Part shown: positions 16,574 to 24,416 of the stretch, piece by piece
How positions within the stretch are numbered: the stretch's first letter is position 1
How the letters are laid out: every line of letters starts with the position of its first letter
DNA from: Candidatus Nanoarchaeia archaeon
GTDB lineage: Archaea; Nanobdellota; Nanobdellia; Woesearchaeales; JANQNE01
Reading direction: 5' to 3'
NCBI GenBank assembly: GCA_028279725.1
Contig: JANQNE010000007.1
Location: 1-64,000 of the forward strand
DNA length: 64,000 bases
The notes under the pieces: generated by a model
The model's input: the letters and a program-made list of their open reading frames with translations, nothing else
Database searches by the model: none
What the model was told of the DNA's origin: nothing
Program-made: the position numbers and the translations under genes

Positions 16574-17046
16574 CTTTCTATCGGAGGCTGTTCCATGCCT
16601 TCCCAGTGCAGATAATTATACAGAACATCTGTGTGAGCTTTTATCAGCTTCCTGTGCTCTTCTTCAAACTTAGAGATCGCAAGAAGTATCTTCTTCATGC
16701 TCTCATTCTCTTCTTTAGCAGCCCATTCTGCATAGAAATCAATTGACTTCTCTTCCATCTCTATCGCTGTATCAAATATCTTCAACAGCTTATTAGGGAT
16801 CTCTTCTATTTTCTTATACGCAACCTTACTAAAAATCAATTTCTCATGCTTCGGACTAACAGTTATCTTCCCTTTCTTATACTGCTTCTTTGCTTTCTCA
16901 AAATAGCTAAGATGTTTCTTCTCCTCCTCTATCAAGAACTTCAGCAATTTCTGAGAATTTATATCATCAGCTATCTCTAAAGCTTTAGAGTAGAACTTTA
17001 TCCCTCTTTTCTCAATATCTGCTGCAACATCAAACGGTGATTTCAT
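16570..17046 (-). CDS. Rubrerythrin/ferritin-like diiron protein
   Basis: A four-helix bundle protein of 158 residues with two copies of the ferritin-like metal motif. One comprises EKRGIKFYSKALE and LIEEEKKHLSYFEKA in the first half, the other EMEEKSIDFYAEWA and FEEEHRKLIKAH in the second. These supply the Glu and ExxH ligands of a diiron site, typical of rubrerythrin-like oxidative-stress proteins. The rubredoxin Fe(Cys)4 domain of classical rubrerythrin is absent. It ends PPIES. The start overlaps the agmatinase stop by 4 bases, so it belongs to the same transcription unit. A peroxide-reducing or iron-handling role is inferred from the family, not shown here. Confidence 0.85.
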   Translation of the reverse strand: MKSPFDVAADIEKRGIKFYSKALEIADDINSQKLLKFLIEEEKKHLSYFEKAKKQYKKGKITVSPKHEKLIFSKVAYKKIEEIPNKLLKIFDTAIEMEEKSIDFYAEWAAKEENESMKKILLAISKFEEEHRKLIKAHTDVLYNYLHWEGMEQPPIES

Positions 17047-17885
17047 TTTAGATTATACTTATAGTTGATCATCTTATATATTAATTTTGCTGCCATAAAG
17101 TCAGGAGCCACCATCCCTTTTATCGGACAAAGCTCGACAACATCAAATCCTACAACATTCTTCTTCTCAAAAACTTTCCTCAAAAAACGAAGTGTCTGAT
17201 ACCAAAGCATACCTCCTGGCTCTGGTGTTCCAGTACTAGGCATTATCGAAGGATCAAACCCATCTAAGTCAAATGAAATGTAAACATCATCCCCTAAAGC
17301 AGCGACAGCATCATCCATCCACGAATCATCTTCCATATTCCATGCATAAAAAATATTCTCTTGCTTTTTCACCTTATCAGGACAATCTTCATTCACAGAC
17401 CTAACACCAACCTGCACAGTCTTGCACCCTGATTCCTTTATCCTTGACATGACACAAGCATGATTGAACTTGCTTCCTTCAAACTCTTCACGTAGATCAT
17501 CATGTGCATCTATCTGCAGCACACTCAAATCACTAAACTTATCTTTATGTGCTTTCACAGCTCCATAACTTATAGAATGCTCTCCGCCAAGCATAACAAC
17601 AAACTTATCATCATCTAACAGCTTCTTGACTTCAGAATACACCAGATCCATCTCCCTCCCTACACTAGCTGCATTCTTCAAAGAACTTAGTGTACATATT
17701 CCAAAGCCAAGCAAATTTGAATCTGTCTCAGCATCATATCTTTCAACTTCCATAGAAGCATCTATGATAGCCTTAGGCCCCTTATCTGCTCCTTTTACAT
17801 ATGTAGAGGTTCCATCATAAGGAACAGGCAGTATAACTACTTTAGAATCTTTATACTTAACACTCTCTCCTAAAAAATCTGCCAT
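17043..17885 (-). CDS. speB: Agmatinase (agmatine to putrescine + urea)
   Basis: A ureohydrolase of 280 residues. The two-manganese site is complete: GGEHSISYG near residue 100, DAHDDLR near 126 and SFDLDGFDPSIMPSTGTPEPGG near 203, which contains the DxDxxDP motif. Archaeal proteins of this type act on agmatine. The neighbouring pyruvoyl-dependent arginine decarboxylase (17918-18529, same strand) makes agmatine, so the pair converts arginine to putrescine. A promoter-like TTTATAAAA sequence lies in the 32-base gap, so the gene may have its own promoter. Its 3' end overlaps the rubrerythrin-like gene. Arginase or formiminoglutamase specificity is less likely given that neighbour. Confidence 0.92.
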   Translation of the reverse strand: MADFLGESVKYKDSKVVILPVPYDGTSTYVKGADKGPKAIIDASMEVERYDAETDSNLLGFGICTLSSLKNAASVGREMDLVYSEVKKLLDDDKFVVMLGGEHSISYGAVKAHKDKFSDLSVLQIDAHDDLREEFEGSKFNHACVMSRIKESGCKTVQVGVRSVNEDCPDKVKKQENIFYAWNMEDDSWMDDAVAALGDDVYISFDLDGFDPSIMPSTGTPEPGGMLWYQTLRFLRKVFEKKNVVGFDVVELCPIKGMVAPDFMAAKLIYKMINYKYNLK

Positions 17886-17917
17886 AATGTAAGAATTATC
17901 ATCATTATTTATAAAAA

Positions 17918-18529
17918 TTATGTATTATTAGGATCTACGTTCTGGAGCTGCGGCTGATTTGGAACCACATGATTCCCATTATTAAGGTCCAGAACAAAAA
18001 CTGCAGCTGCAATCACAGTTGTCCAAAGTCCATTCCTGTCAGCAACAGCAGACTGTGTTATATTTGTCGACTTTACGATCTTATTGCTGATCTTCCATTG
18101 CTCTTTTCTTTCGTCATAGCTTGAATCAACATCAAACTCAACTCCAAGTGTTGACGCTAACATTGATGCTGCAAGATCTTCAGCATAATCTCCTGCTTTC
18201 CTCTCTGTTTCCCCAAAAGAATGATGCTCACTAAGATAACCATACTGGCTTCTGTCAGTCGGAACTGCCAATCCGATCGAAGCAGCAAGCAGCCTATTCG
18301 GTTCATTTGTTGCATTTCTTGCCAAAACACAAAATAATATCTGTCCTGGCTTCAATAACTGCAGTCCCTGAACTTTTGGTATGATCTTGCAGTTCGGCGG
18401 AAATATGCTGGATACTGTAACTATGTTTGTATGCTGTATCCCTGCATCTCTCAAAGCCATCTCAAAAGACTGAAGCTTTTCCTTATGCTTTCCTACTCCT
18501 TTTGTAAAAAATATCTTATTTGGAATCAT
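17918..18529 (-). CDS. pdaD: Pyruvoyl-dependent arginine decarboxylase (self-cleaving)
   Basis: A 203-residue proenzyme that decarboxylates arginine to agmatine. The self-cleavage site is visible as VSSIFPP: cleavage between Ser40 and Ser41 would release the beta chain and turn Ser41 into the pyruvoyl group. Flanking family motifs are [17 protein letters not shown] at the N-terminus, [24 protein letters not shown], and [24 protein letters not shown]. The last 45 residues, including the Asn/Gln-rich end, are an extension of the usual length (about 160). The gene is the first of the polyamine unit with agmatinase. Putrescine leads to spermidine, the substrate of the deoxyhypusine synthase encoded at 39870. 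Confidence 0.93.
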   Translation of the reverse strand: MIPNKIFFTKGVGKHKEKLQSFEMALRDAGIQHTNIVTVSSIFPPNCKIIPKVQGLQLLKPGQILFCVLARNATNEPNRLLAASIGLAVPTDRSQYGYLSEHHSFGETERKAGDYAEDLAASMLASTLGVEFDVDSSYDERKEQWKISNKIVKSTNITQSAVADRNGLWTTVIAAAVFVLDLNNGNHVVPNQPQLQNVDPNNT

Positions 18530-18644
18530 TCTCGACGAAAAACAATTATTTCTTTTTTATTTTTAAAAGTTACTATTTTACACTAAAAAACAACAAAATT
18601 TATAAAGTTCCTCCGCTAAAATTTATCTAAAAGAGGTGTTATGA

Positions 18645-19202
18645 TTGGCTGACCAGCTACCGTTTCAACAAGAACAGCAAAAAAAAGAACCGCCAAAAAA
18701 AAGCGGCGGATTGTTTTCTCAAAAGCCAAAAGCTGAAGCTCCTGATCTAGGTAAAAATGTAGCTTCTCTTACAAACACTATAAATGATCTTAACAGAAGA
18801 CTAAGAGTTCTTGAAGAAAGATACAACAATCTTCAGAAAAAGACACAGATAACTGAAGAGAATATGCTTTCAAGCTTCAAGAAGACAAACTCAACAGTTT
18901 CAACATTCCACGACGATATAAATGAATTCAAGAAAAACATAAAGATGAACGACGAAAGGACAGAACTGATAATCAAAGAATTAAAATTGACAGCAAAAAA
19001 AGAGGATATCGAAGTTCTGAACAGATATCTTGAATTATGGGAACCTGTCAAGTTCGTAACACAGAATGAAGTAGATAAGATGGTCAAAGATAAGGTGGAG
19101 GCAGAGATGACTGACCTAAACTTAAAGATCCAGGAAGAAAAATATATCGAAAAACAAGTAGAATTAGTAGTCAAAAAGATGCTTCAGGAAAGAGGCATGT
19201 AA
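18645..19202 (+). CDS. Coiled-coil protein, 185 aa
   Basis: An unrecognised soluble protein. The first 35 residues are Gln/Lys/Pro-rich and probably disordered. Residues 40-120 form a long coiled coil (LTNTINDLNRRLRVLEERYNNLQKK...). A helical C-terminus ends IEKQVELVVKKMLQERGM. The start is TTG at 18645, seven bases after a GAGGTG ribosome site. The ATG in between (18640) opens only a three-codon frame ending TGA. The protein converges with a HerA-like ATPase gene, 3 bases apart. Together with the Gln-rich coiled-coil gene at 20666 and the membrane triplet at 21373-23137 it may belong to one apparatus. A similarity to archaellum FlaC/ArlC-like coiled coils is possible but weak. Confidence 0.65.
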   Translation: MADQLPFQQEQQKKEPPKKSGGLFSQKPKAEAPDLGKNVASLTNTINDLNRRLRVLEERYNNLQKKTQITEENMLSSFKKTNSTVSTFHDDINEFKKNIKMNDERTELIIKELKLTAKKEDIEVLNRYLELWEPVKFVTQNEVDKMVKDKVEAEMTDLNLKIQEEKYIEKQVELVVKKMLQERGM

Positions 19203-19205
19203 TTC

Positions 19206-20543
19206 TCATTCTTCTTTTATAGCAGTTGGCGAAGCACCGCCATGCCATGTAAATCTAGGCCTTACCCTTATAGGTATTATCTTTTCATTCATATCATCAA
19301 ACAATACTGCAGCTCCCTTAACACGAGGAAGATAATCCATAGCTTCAACTAACCCTCTCTTCATATAACTCTGTGTCAATAAACTAAGAGCTTCAGTATC
19401 CATCCTTGCAGTTATTCTGTGAGACATGACTACATCTGATTGAGTCATTACATCTGTATGTATCTTTCCAGGCTGCTGTGTAGCCAGTATCAAAGATATT
19501 CCCGGTTGTCTTCCTTCTCTCATGATCTCTATAAGTGGCATCGTCGCTGCACTGTTGTCTTTCTCATCTTTAGGCAAAAACTCATGCGCTTCATCAATAA
19601 CTAACCAGACTAAAGGAAGCTGCTGCTTCCTTCCAGCCTTTATATCAGAAAACCAGTCTTCAAGATAATTGACTTCAGCAAACTCTTCTCCTTTTCTGAA
19701 TGTCATCCTTTGCACGAATAGATGCTGCGAAACAACACCTACAACCAATGCTTTAACATCCCATCCTCCAGGCATAGTTGCATAACAGCTTACATCTAAC
19801 ACAGTTAACTCTCCGCCTTTCGCCAATTCCATAACATCTGTTCCTTTTCCGTCTTTAGAAAAAACACCCCATCCTTCTGCCATCTCAAACATGCTCAGTA
19901 CAGCAGCCTTAGTTACAGGATCAGCTTCTTTATCTTCCCTTATCTGCGCAATAATATCATCTATAGTATACTTCTCCTTGCCAGATAATCTCAGCTTAGC
20001 CAACGATTTCCCAATCAAGACACCATTACTGTTATACTTATTCTGCTTGAACGCTTTGCACCAGTCATCAACATCAAGTTCAGCAGGATTCAGTGAAAAA
20101 GGATAATCTGTCGGAATTCCTTTCTCTTTATAGATATGGTAAAATTTCTCCGGAGTGAATATCCTTAACTTTATCCCCCTTGGCTTTATACCATAAGGCT
20201 CCAAAAGCTTAGCCTCTTTTTTGTTGCCATGGGTCATTGTCCAGTATATCCCCATAGTATCTAGCATTATGATACTCAAGTTCTCTCTTATCTTTTCATC
20301 CAATAATGTAAAACCTTCAGCGATAACTCCCATAGTGTATGACTTTCCACCGCCTCTTTTTCCGCAGATAAAAACAACATGCGCTCCCGCAACCTCCAGC
20401 CAGATATTTCCTCCTAGGAATGTCTTCTCATCCTGATGCACAAATTGCTTTCCTAATAATATAGCTCCTTTAGTTCCAAATTTAGCGAAATCACCTGGAC
20501 TTCTGCCGACAACTAGGTCTCCCTCTGGATTTTCATCAGCCAT
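19206..20543 (-). CDS. HerA/VirB4-superfamily ATPase (DUF87-like)
   Basis: A 445-residue P-loop ATPase. Walker A is CGKRGGGKSYTMG near residue 62 and Walker B is VWLVIDEAHEF near 318. The arginine/sensor region is MREGRQPGISLILATQQPGKI near 346, the hallmark of HerA/FtsK-like hexameric translocases. Unlike the true HerA at 38212 it has only a short N-terminal beta segment (LLGKQFVHQDEKTFLGGNIWLEVAGAH), so it is a HerA-like paralog rather than the repair helicase. In archaea such proteins pump DNA or act in secretion. Neighbours are coiled-coil and membrane proteins, so a membrane-linked role is inferred. Confidence 0.85.
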   Translation of the reverse strand: MADENPEGDLVVGRSPGDFAKFGTKGAILLGKQFVHQDEKTFLGGNIWLEVAGAHVVFICGKRGGGKSYTMGVIAEGFTLLDEKIRENLSIIMLDTMGIYWTMTHGNKKEAKLLEPYGIKPRGIKLRIFTPEKFYHIYKEKGIPTDYPFSLNPAELDVDDWCKAFKQNKYNSNGVLIGKSLAKLRLSGKEKYTIDDIIAQIREDKEADPVTKAAVLSMFEMAEGWGVFSKDGKGTDVMELAKGGELTVLDVSCYATMPGGWDVKALVVGVVSQHLFVQRMTFRKGEEFAEVNYLEDWFSDIKAGRKQQLPLVWLVIDEAHEFLPKDEKDNSAATMPLIEIMREGRQPGISLILATQQPGKIHTDVMTQSDVVMSHRITARMDTEALSLLTQSYMKRGLVEAMDYLPRVKGAAVLFDDMNEKIIPIRVRPRFTWHGGASPTAIKEE

Positions 20544-20665
20544 ATCGCCTAAAACCCCAATTATCTTTAAATAATTTTATTGAAACTTATTAGTGCTAAA
20601 CAGCGCACAAAAAAACACAAAATTTAAAAACAACTATCATTTATAATAGACTAGGTGATAGATTA

Positions 20666-21370
20666 ATGGGTCTTTTTACAAAAAAGGATAATGCAGCTGC
20701 TCAGCCAGCACAACCTGGAGCTCAACCTGCTGCACAGCCTATGCCTGGAGCAGCACCGCAACAAGTTGATCTTTCTCAGACACCCACTGCTTTAGTCATA
20801 CAGATGAGACAGCAGGGTCTTGATAATAACCAGATAGTCCAGTCATTACAGAGAGAGGGCTTCAAGTCACAACAGATATTTGATGCTATGAACCAAGCTG
20901 ATACAAAAGCAGGAGTTGATGTTGCAACACAACAGAATCTTGAGCAGCAGCCTCCTTCTGAAACTCCAGTACAGCCTTCTGCAGCTCAGCCAGGAGCAGC
21001 ACCAGCTGCAATGGGTGGGAGCAAAGAAGAGATTGAAGAGATAGTTGAATCAGTAGTTGAAGAAAAGATGGAAGATATGGTAAAGGAAAATAAGAAAATA
21101 TCAGACTGGAAAGACAAGACAGAGGACAGGATATCAAAGATCGAGCAGCAGCTTATAGATATGAAGACTAACTTTGACAACCTCCATAAAGGTGTTCTTG
21201 GAAAGATAGAGGAATATGATAAAGGGATCAATGACGTAGGGACAGAGATAAAAGCACTAGAGAAAGTTTTCCAGAAGATACTTCCTACATTGACTGAAAA
21301 TGTCAGCGAGCTTTCTAGAATCACCCAAGGTATGAAAGCTAAGACTTCTAAGAAAGAAAAAGAAGAATAG
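20666..21370 (+). CDS. Ala/Pro/Gln-rich coiled-coil protein with QGF domain
   Basis: A 234-residue protein of no named family. It has a disordered Ala/Pro/Gln-rich N-terminus (1-40). A small helical domain follows (about 40-78: IQMRQQGLDNNQIVQSLQ, then REGFKSQQIFDAMNQ) that matches the C-terminal end of the membrane protein at 5215. Next come a second Pro/Ala linker and a long coiled coil (110-225). The architecture echoes the coiled-coil protein at 18645. TATA-like TTTAAAAA lies about 45 bases upstream, and GGTGATAG lies just before the ATG. It converges with the membrane-protein triplet, 2 bases apart. Confidence 0.65.
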   Translation: MGLFTKKDNAAAQPAQPGAQPAAQPMPGAAPQQVDLSQTPTALVIQMRQQGLDNNQIVQSLQREGFKSQQIFDAMNQADTKAGVDVATQQNLEQQPPSETPVQPSAAQPGAAPAAMGGSKEEIEEIVESVVEEKMEDMVKENKKISDWKDKTEDRISKIEQQLIDMKTNFDNLHKGVLGKIEEYDKGINDVGTEIKALEKVFQKILPTLTENVSELSRITQGMKAKTSKKEKEE

Positions 21371-21372
21371 TT

Positions 21373-21927
21373 CTAAGGTCCTTCTTTTGACAGCATTATT
21401 ATTGCAAATACAGCTATCAACAGCACCATTATTACTCCAAGAACTTTTGTATTGAATAATGTTGCCCAGAACGCGCCAACCCCTGCGCCAGCTGCCTGTC
21501 CTTCTTCAACACCAACAACACCCTCTCCACCAGGAATCGTGCTCTCAGCAAAATAGAACTTACTAATAGACCCAAGCATTATGATAAAAAATATTATCAG
21601 TATCCATACTACCACAGTCTTATCCCTGGTAAGAACTGTATGTATATCACTATCAGTAGCTCCAAAGAACTTATATGCCATAAGCAAAAACATGATTAAT
21701 ACAAAGATAAGTATTATCCAAGGAGCCATCGTATTTATTATCTGAACAACTAAAGTAGACATTCCTGTAGATAAAGCAATAACAATCGCTATCACATTAT
21801 GCAGTGCTGCATTCTCTCCGAAAAATTTAGTATAAGTCAATACTCCTAAGACCATCCCATATACTAGAAGTATTGGAAAGATAACAGAAAAATGTTGTAG
21901 CAATCCAAGATCTAATGGTGTTGCCAT
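21373..21927 (-). CDS. Multi-pass membrane protein, triplet member 3
   Basis: A 184-residue membrane protein with five hydrophobic helices. The N-terminal part (FSVIFPILLVYGMVLGVL, then TKFFGENAALHNVIAIVIAL) aligns by eye with the same region of the two upstream genes. It differs by lacking the KN(L/F)N motif and having an acidic Gly-rich outer loop (about 130-150). The C-terminal helix is VLGVIMVLLIAVFAIIML. It starts 1 base after the middle paralog's stop. Tandem duplication followed by divergence is the simplest explanation. No catalytic or transport motif is visible. Scaffold or platform roles are only guesses. Confidence 0.7.
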   Translation of the reverse strand: MATPLDLGLLQHFSVIFPILLVYGMVLGVLTYTKFFGENAALHNVIAIVIALSTGMSTLVVQIINTMAPWIILIFVLIMFLLMAYKFFGATDSDIHTVLTRDKTVVVWILIIFFIIMLGSISKFYFAESTIPGGEGVVGVEEGQAAGAGVGAFWATLFNTKVLGVIMVLLIAVFAIIMLSKEGP

Positions 21928-22515
21928 TTATTTTTTTCCTCCACCAAAGAAATCGCCTATACTTCCCAGAGTCTTGCCTAATCTGATCGCTCCTTCTCCT
22001 TTTGTCTCATCTCTTGTAACAAACCAGATCATCACTGCAAATACGACGATTATTATAAACAACGCTGTAGTATCATCATCCCACCAATAGAAGAGATCCT
22101 GTACTGAATACCACCAGCCAGCTGCTCCTCCAAATATTACGACGATTATGATAAAAGCAAGAATTGCCATCCATCCTGACAAAGAAGCTCCAAGCCATCT
22201 GTGCTCTGCTCCAAACAATCCGACAAGCAGCAAAAGCATGATAAAAGCGATCGCTATCAAAGAAACGTTCGGCAAAGCAGTATTTATTATCTCGATAACA
22301 TCATACCCATGTGGATAAGAATTTGTGACATGAGGTATTACTGCACTCAATGCCATAACTAAAGCAACAATAACATTAAAGTTCTTCCTTCCCATGCCCA
22401 AGATATTAGTCTTCTGTAAAACTGCAAATACTACTGTGAATATCAGCAAGAAAGGTAATAGTGCATCTGTCAACCCATAACCTTCCAATAGCTCAAAAAA
22501 TTCTATGTAGTCCAT
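21928..22515 (-). CDS. Multi-pass membrane protein, triplet member 2
   Basis: A membrane protein of 195 residues if translation starts at ATG 22515 (MDYIEFFELLEGYG). This start lies 2 bases past the upstream stop and fits better than 22566, which would overlap the upstream gene by 50 bases. The N-terminal signature LLPFLLIFTVVFAVLQKTNILG, then MGRKNFNVIVALVMAL, matches triplet member 1 (LPFLLVFTIVFAILEKTKVLG, then KKNLNAILAFVIGF). Five helices are predicted, with a Trp/Tyr-rich outer loop (GWWYSVQDLFYWWDDD). The C-terminus is soluble and Gly-rich. The function is unknown. Confidence 0.72.
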   Translation of the reverse strand: MDYIEFFELLEGYGLTDALLPFLLIFTVVFAVLQKTNILGMGRKNFNVIVALVMALSAVIPHVTNSYPHGYDVIEIINTALPNVSLIAIAFIMLLLLVGLFGAEHRWLGASLSGWMAILAFIIIVVIFGGAAGWWYSVQDLFYWWDDDTTALFIIIVVFAVMIWFVTRDETKGEGAIRLGKTLGSIGDFFGGGKK

Positions 22516-22516
22516 T

Positions 22517-23137
22517 TTAATCCTTACTCTCTTTTTTTGGTGCTGGCTTATCTGATCCGCCAACAATATATCTCATGAATATTACGATAAATATCAGCAA
22601 CAGTACTGTTGCGACAAAGTTTGTCTGCCAGTGTGCTTCAAGCCAGTTCCATCCGCATAACAGCCAGCTTGATCCCTCAAGACAGATCACCTTTCCGCTA
22701 GATGTCTGCCAGTCAGAGGTTACATCAAATGCTCCTAAAAACACAAGAACAATGCCTATAAACATTATCACCATAAACAGGCTTCTCCAGCCACCCTCAA
22801 GGAAAACTGGAAGATCATCTTCCTTAAAGAATGATCCTATCAATAACAGGAAGCATACGCTCAGCAGCAACAGCAACACCATGTTTGCCATGACACCATT
22901 TATCGCCCTGACTAACTCTGTAGATGCAACGACTAAAAAGCCGATTACAAACGCCAATATTGCGTTCAGATTCTTCTTTGTGTATTTGTGTCCTTCTATT
23001 TCTTCAGTTCCAAGAACTTTAGTCTTCTCTAATATTGCAAATACTATAGTAAAAACAAGTAGAAAAGGTAATACTACCTCATAAACACCTACTTCTTGTA
23101 AGAAGGATACTACACCTCTGAAAGCTGGCTCTGCCAT
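22517..23137 (-). CDS. Multi-pass membrane protein, triplet member 1
   Basis: The first gene of the tandem triplet, 206 residues. A short amphipathic N-terminus (FRGVVSFLQEVGVYE) is followed by the shared signature helix and a KN(L)N motif. A helix pair around 70-110 and a Cys-containing outer loop (GKVICLEGSSWLLCGWNW, a possible disulfide) follow. A last helix precedes a basic tail (KPAPKKESKD). ATG 23137 faces a shared AT-rich region with the translin gene. The family resembles no transporter I can name. Gene order (1, 2, 3) and 1-2 base spacing mark a single operon. Confidence 0.72.
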   Translation of the reverse strand: MAEPAFRGVVSFLQEVGVYEVVLPFLLVFTIVFAILEKTKVLGTEEIEGHKYTKKNLNAILAFVIGFLVVASTELVRAINGVMANMVLLLLLSVCFLLLIGSFFKEDDLPVFLEGGWRSLFMVIMFIGIVLVFLGAFDVTSDWQTSSGKVICLEGSSWLLCGWNWLEAHWQTNFVATVLLLIFIVIFMRYIVGGSDKPAPKKESKD

Positions 23138-23239
23138 AATCTAAATTTAACACTATTGTATATTTAAAGCTTTCGATTTTTCCTGACTATAAACCCCATA
23201 AAAACATTTAAATAGTCTTGTTCATTCTGTTTTAGCAGA

Positions 23240-23818
23240 ATGTTGGACGAAAAAGACTTCAAAAGCATGATTAAAGAGTTTAATGAGTTTGATGAGCTTA
23301 GAGAACAGCTTATTAGAAAATCAAGAGATATAATCAAGCTCTCAAAACAGATAATCTATAACATACACAGAAATAATCTTGATTCTGCAAAAGAATCTTC
23401 AGAAAAGATAAAAGAAGAACTGAAGAATATAGATAATATTACGAAAAACAACCCAGAACTTGCATCATCAGGATCATATAAGGTTGCAGTTCAGGAATTT
23501 GTTGAAGCTATATGCTACTATGAATTTGCTGCAAACAAGAAGATTCCAAAGAAATCTGAACTTGGTATAAACTCAGAACTATACCTCCTTGGCCTTTGCG
23601 ACCTTAGCGGAGAACTGGTAAGAAACGGCATCAACAAAGCTTCAAAAGGAGAATATGAAGAAGTTGAGACAATAAAAGATCTTGTTGTTGAGATATACGA
23701 AAACTTATTGCAGTTTGATTTTAGGAATTCTGAACTTAGAAGAAAATTTGACAGCCTAAAATATGATGTCAAAAAACTTGAAGATGTCGTATTCCAGATA
23801 AAATTAAAAAACAAGTAA
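23240..23818 (+). CDS. Translin-family RNA/ssDNA-binding protein
   Basis: A 192-residue all-helical protein with the features of archaeal and eukaryotic translin. The first is LREQLIRKSRDIIKLSKQIIYNIHRN at about 18-45. The second is the Glu-containing region VQEFVEAICYYEF at about 82-94, where TRAX-type acidic residues sit. The third is the conserved C-terminal stretch LYLLGLCDLSGELVRNGINKA, continuing through LLQFDFRNSELRRKFDSLKYDVKKLEDVVFQIKLK. Translins form octameric rings that bind RNA or ssDNA, and some cleave RNA. Archaeal members can combine translin- and TRAX-like features. It is followed 19 bases later by an HD-domain gene on the same strand. Confidence 0.85.
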   Translation: MLDEKDFKSMIKEFNEFDELREQLIRKSRDIIKLSKQIIYNIHRNNLDSAKESSEKIKEELKNIDNITKNNPELASSGSYKVAVQEFVEAICYYEFAANKKIPKKSELGINSELYLLGLCDLSGELVRNGINKASKGEYEEVETIKDLVVEIYENLLQFDFRNSELRRKFDSLKYDVKKLEDVVFQIKLKNK

Positions 23819-23837
23819 AAATCACTGGTGATTTTTA

Positions 23838-24416
23838 ATGGGAAAAAATAAGGAAATTACCGATTTCCTATTTGAGGTCGGCAATCTAAAAAGAGTAAAG
23901 CGAAGCGGCTGGTGGACCATAAATATTAAGGATCCGGAATCAGTCGCAGAACATTCTATGCGTGCAGCAGTAATTGGATTCGCATTAGCTAAACTGGAGA
24001 AAGCAGATCCGGAAAAGACAGCTTTGATGTGCCTATTTAACGATCTTCATGAATCAAGACTCAATGATCTTCACAAAGTAGGTCACAGATATATTGACTT
24101 CAGATCTGCAGAGACAAAAGCCCAGAAAGAACAGACTGATTCTCTTCCAAAAGAGATAGGAAAAGATATTTTCTCGATGCATAAGGAATTCCAGGGACAG
24201 GAAACAAAAGAGTCCATAGTTGCAAGAGACGCAGACCTGTTAGAAAATGCATTTCAGGCAAAAGAATATATTGATTCCGGCCATAAAGATGCAGACGACT
24301 GGCTGATCAACATAAGAAAACATCTAAGGACTAAATCAGCGATTGAGCTTCTTACAGAACTCGAAAAAACTTCTTCAAACAGATGGTGGAAAGGCCTGAA
24401 GAAGACTGAAAGATGA
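23838..24416 (+). CDS. HD-domain phosphohydrolase (HDDC2/YfbR-like) with altered HD motif
   Basis: This protein belongs to the HD family of small nucleotidases, which remove phosphate from deoxynucleoside monophosphates. Motifs are SVAEHSMRAA near 40 (first His), MCLFNDLHESRLNDLHK near 70, and ARDADLLENAFQAKEY near 130 (final Asp). In most relatives the second motif reads HDL; here it is NDL, so one metal-ligand His is replaced by Asn (codon AAC). A nearby His (DLHES) could substitute. The Glu after HD (E of HES) and the following Asp are kept. Activity therefore needs testing. The stop overlaps the next gene by 4 bases. Confidence 0.8.
   Translation: MGKNKEITDFLFEVGNLKRVKRSGWWTINIKDPESVAEHSMRAAVIGFALAKLEKADPEKTALMCLFNDLHESRLNDLHKVGHRYIDFRSAETKAQKEQTDSLPKEIGKDIFSMHKEFQGQETKESIVARDADLLENAFQAKEYIDSGHKDADDWLINIRKHLRTKSAIELLTELEKTSSNRWWKGLKKTER

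Noticed and set aside
18640-18651. ATG at 18640 as the start of the coiled-coil gene
   Set aside because: It reads only three codons before TGA; the TTG at 18645 with GAGGTG at the right distance gives the full frame.
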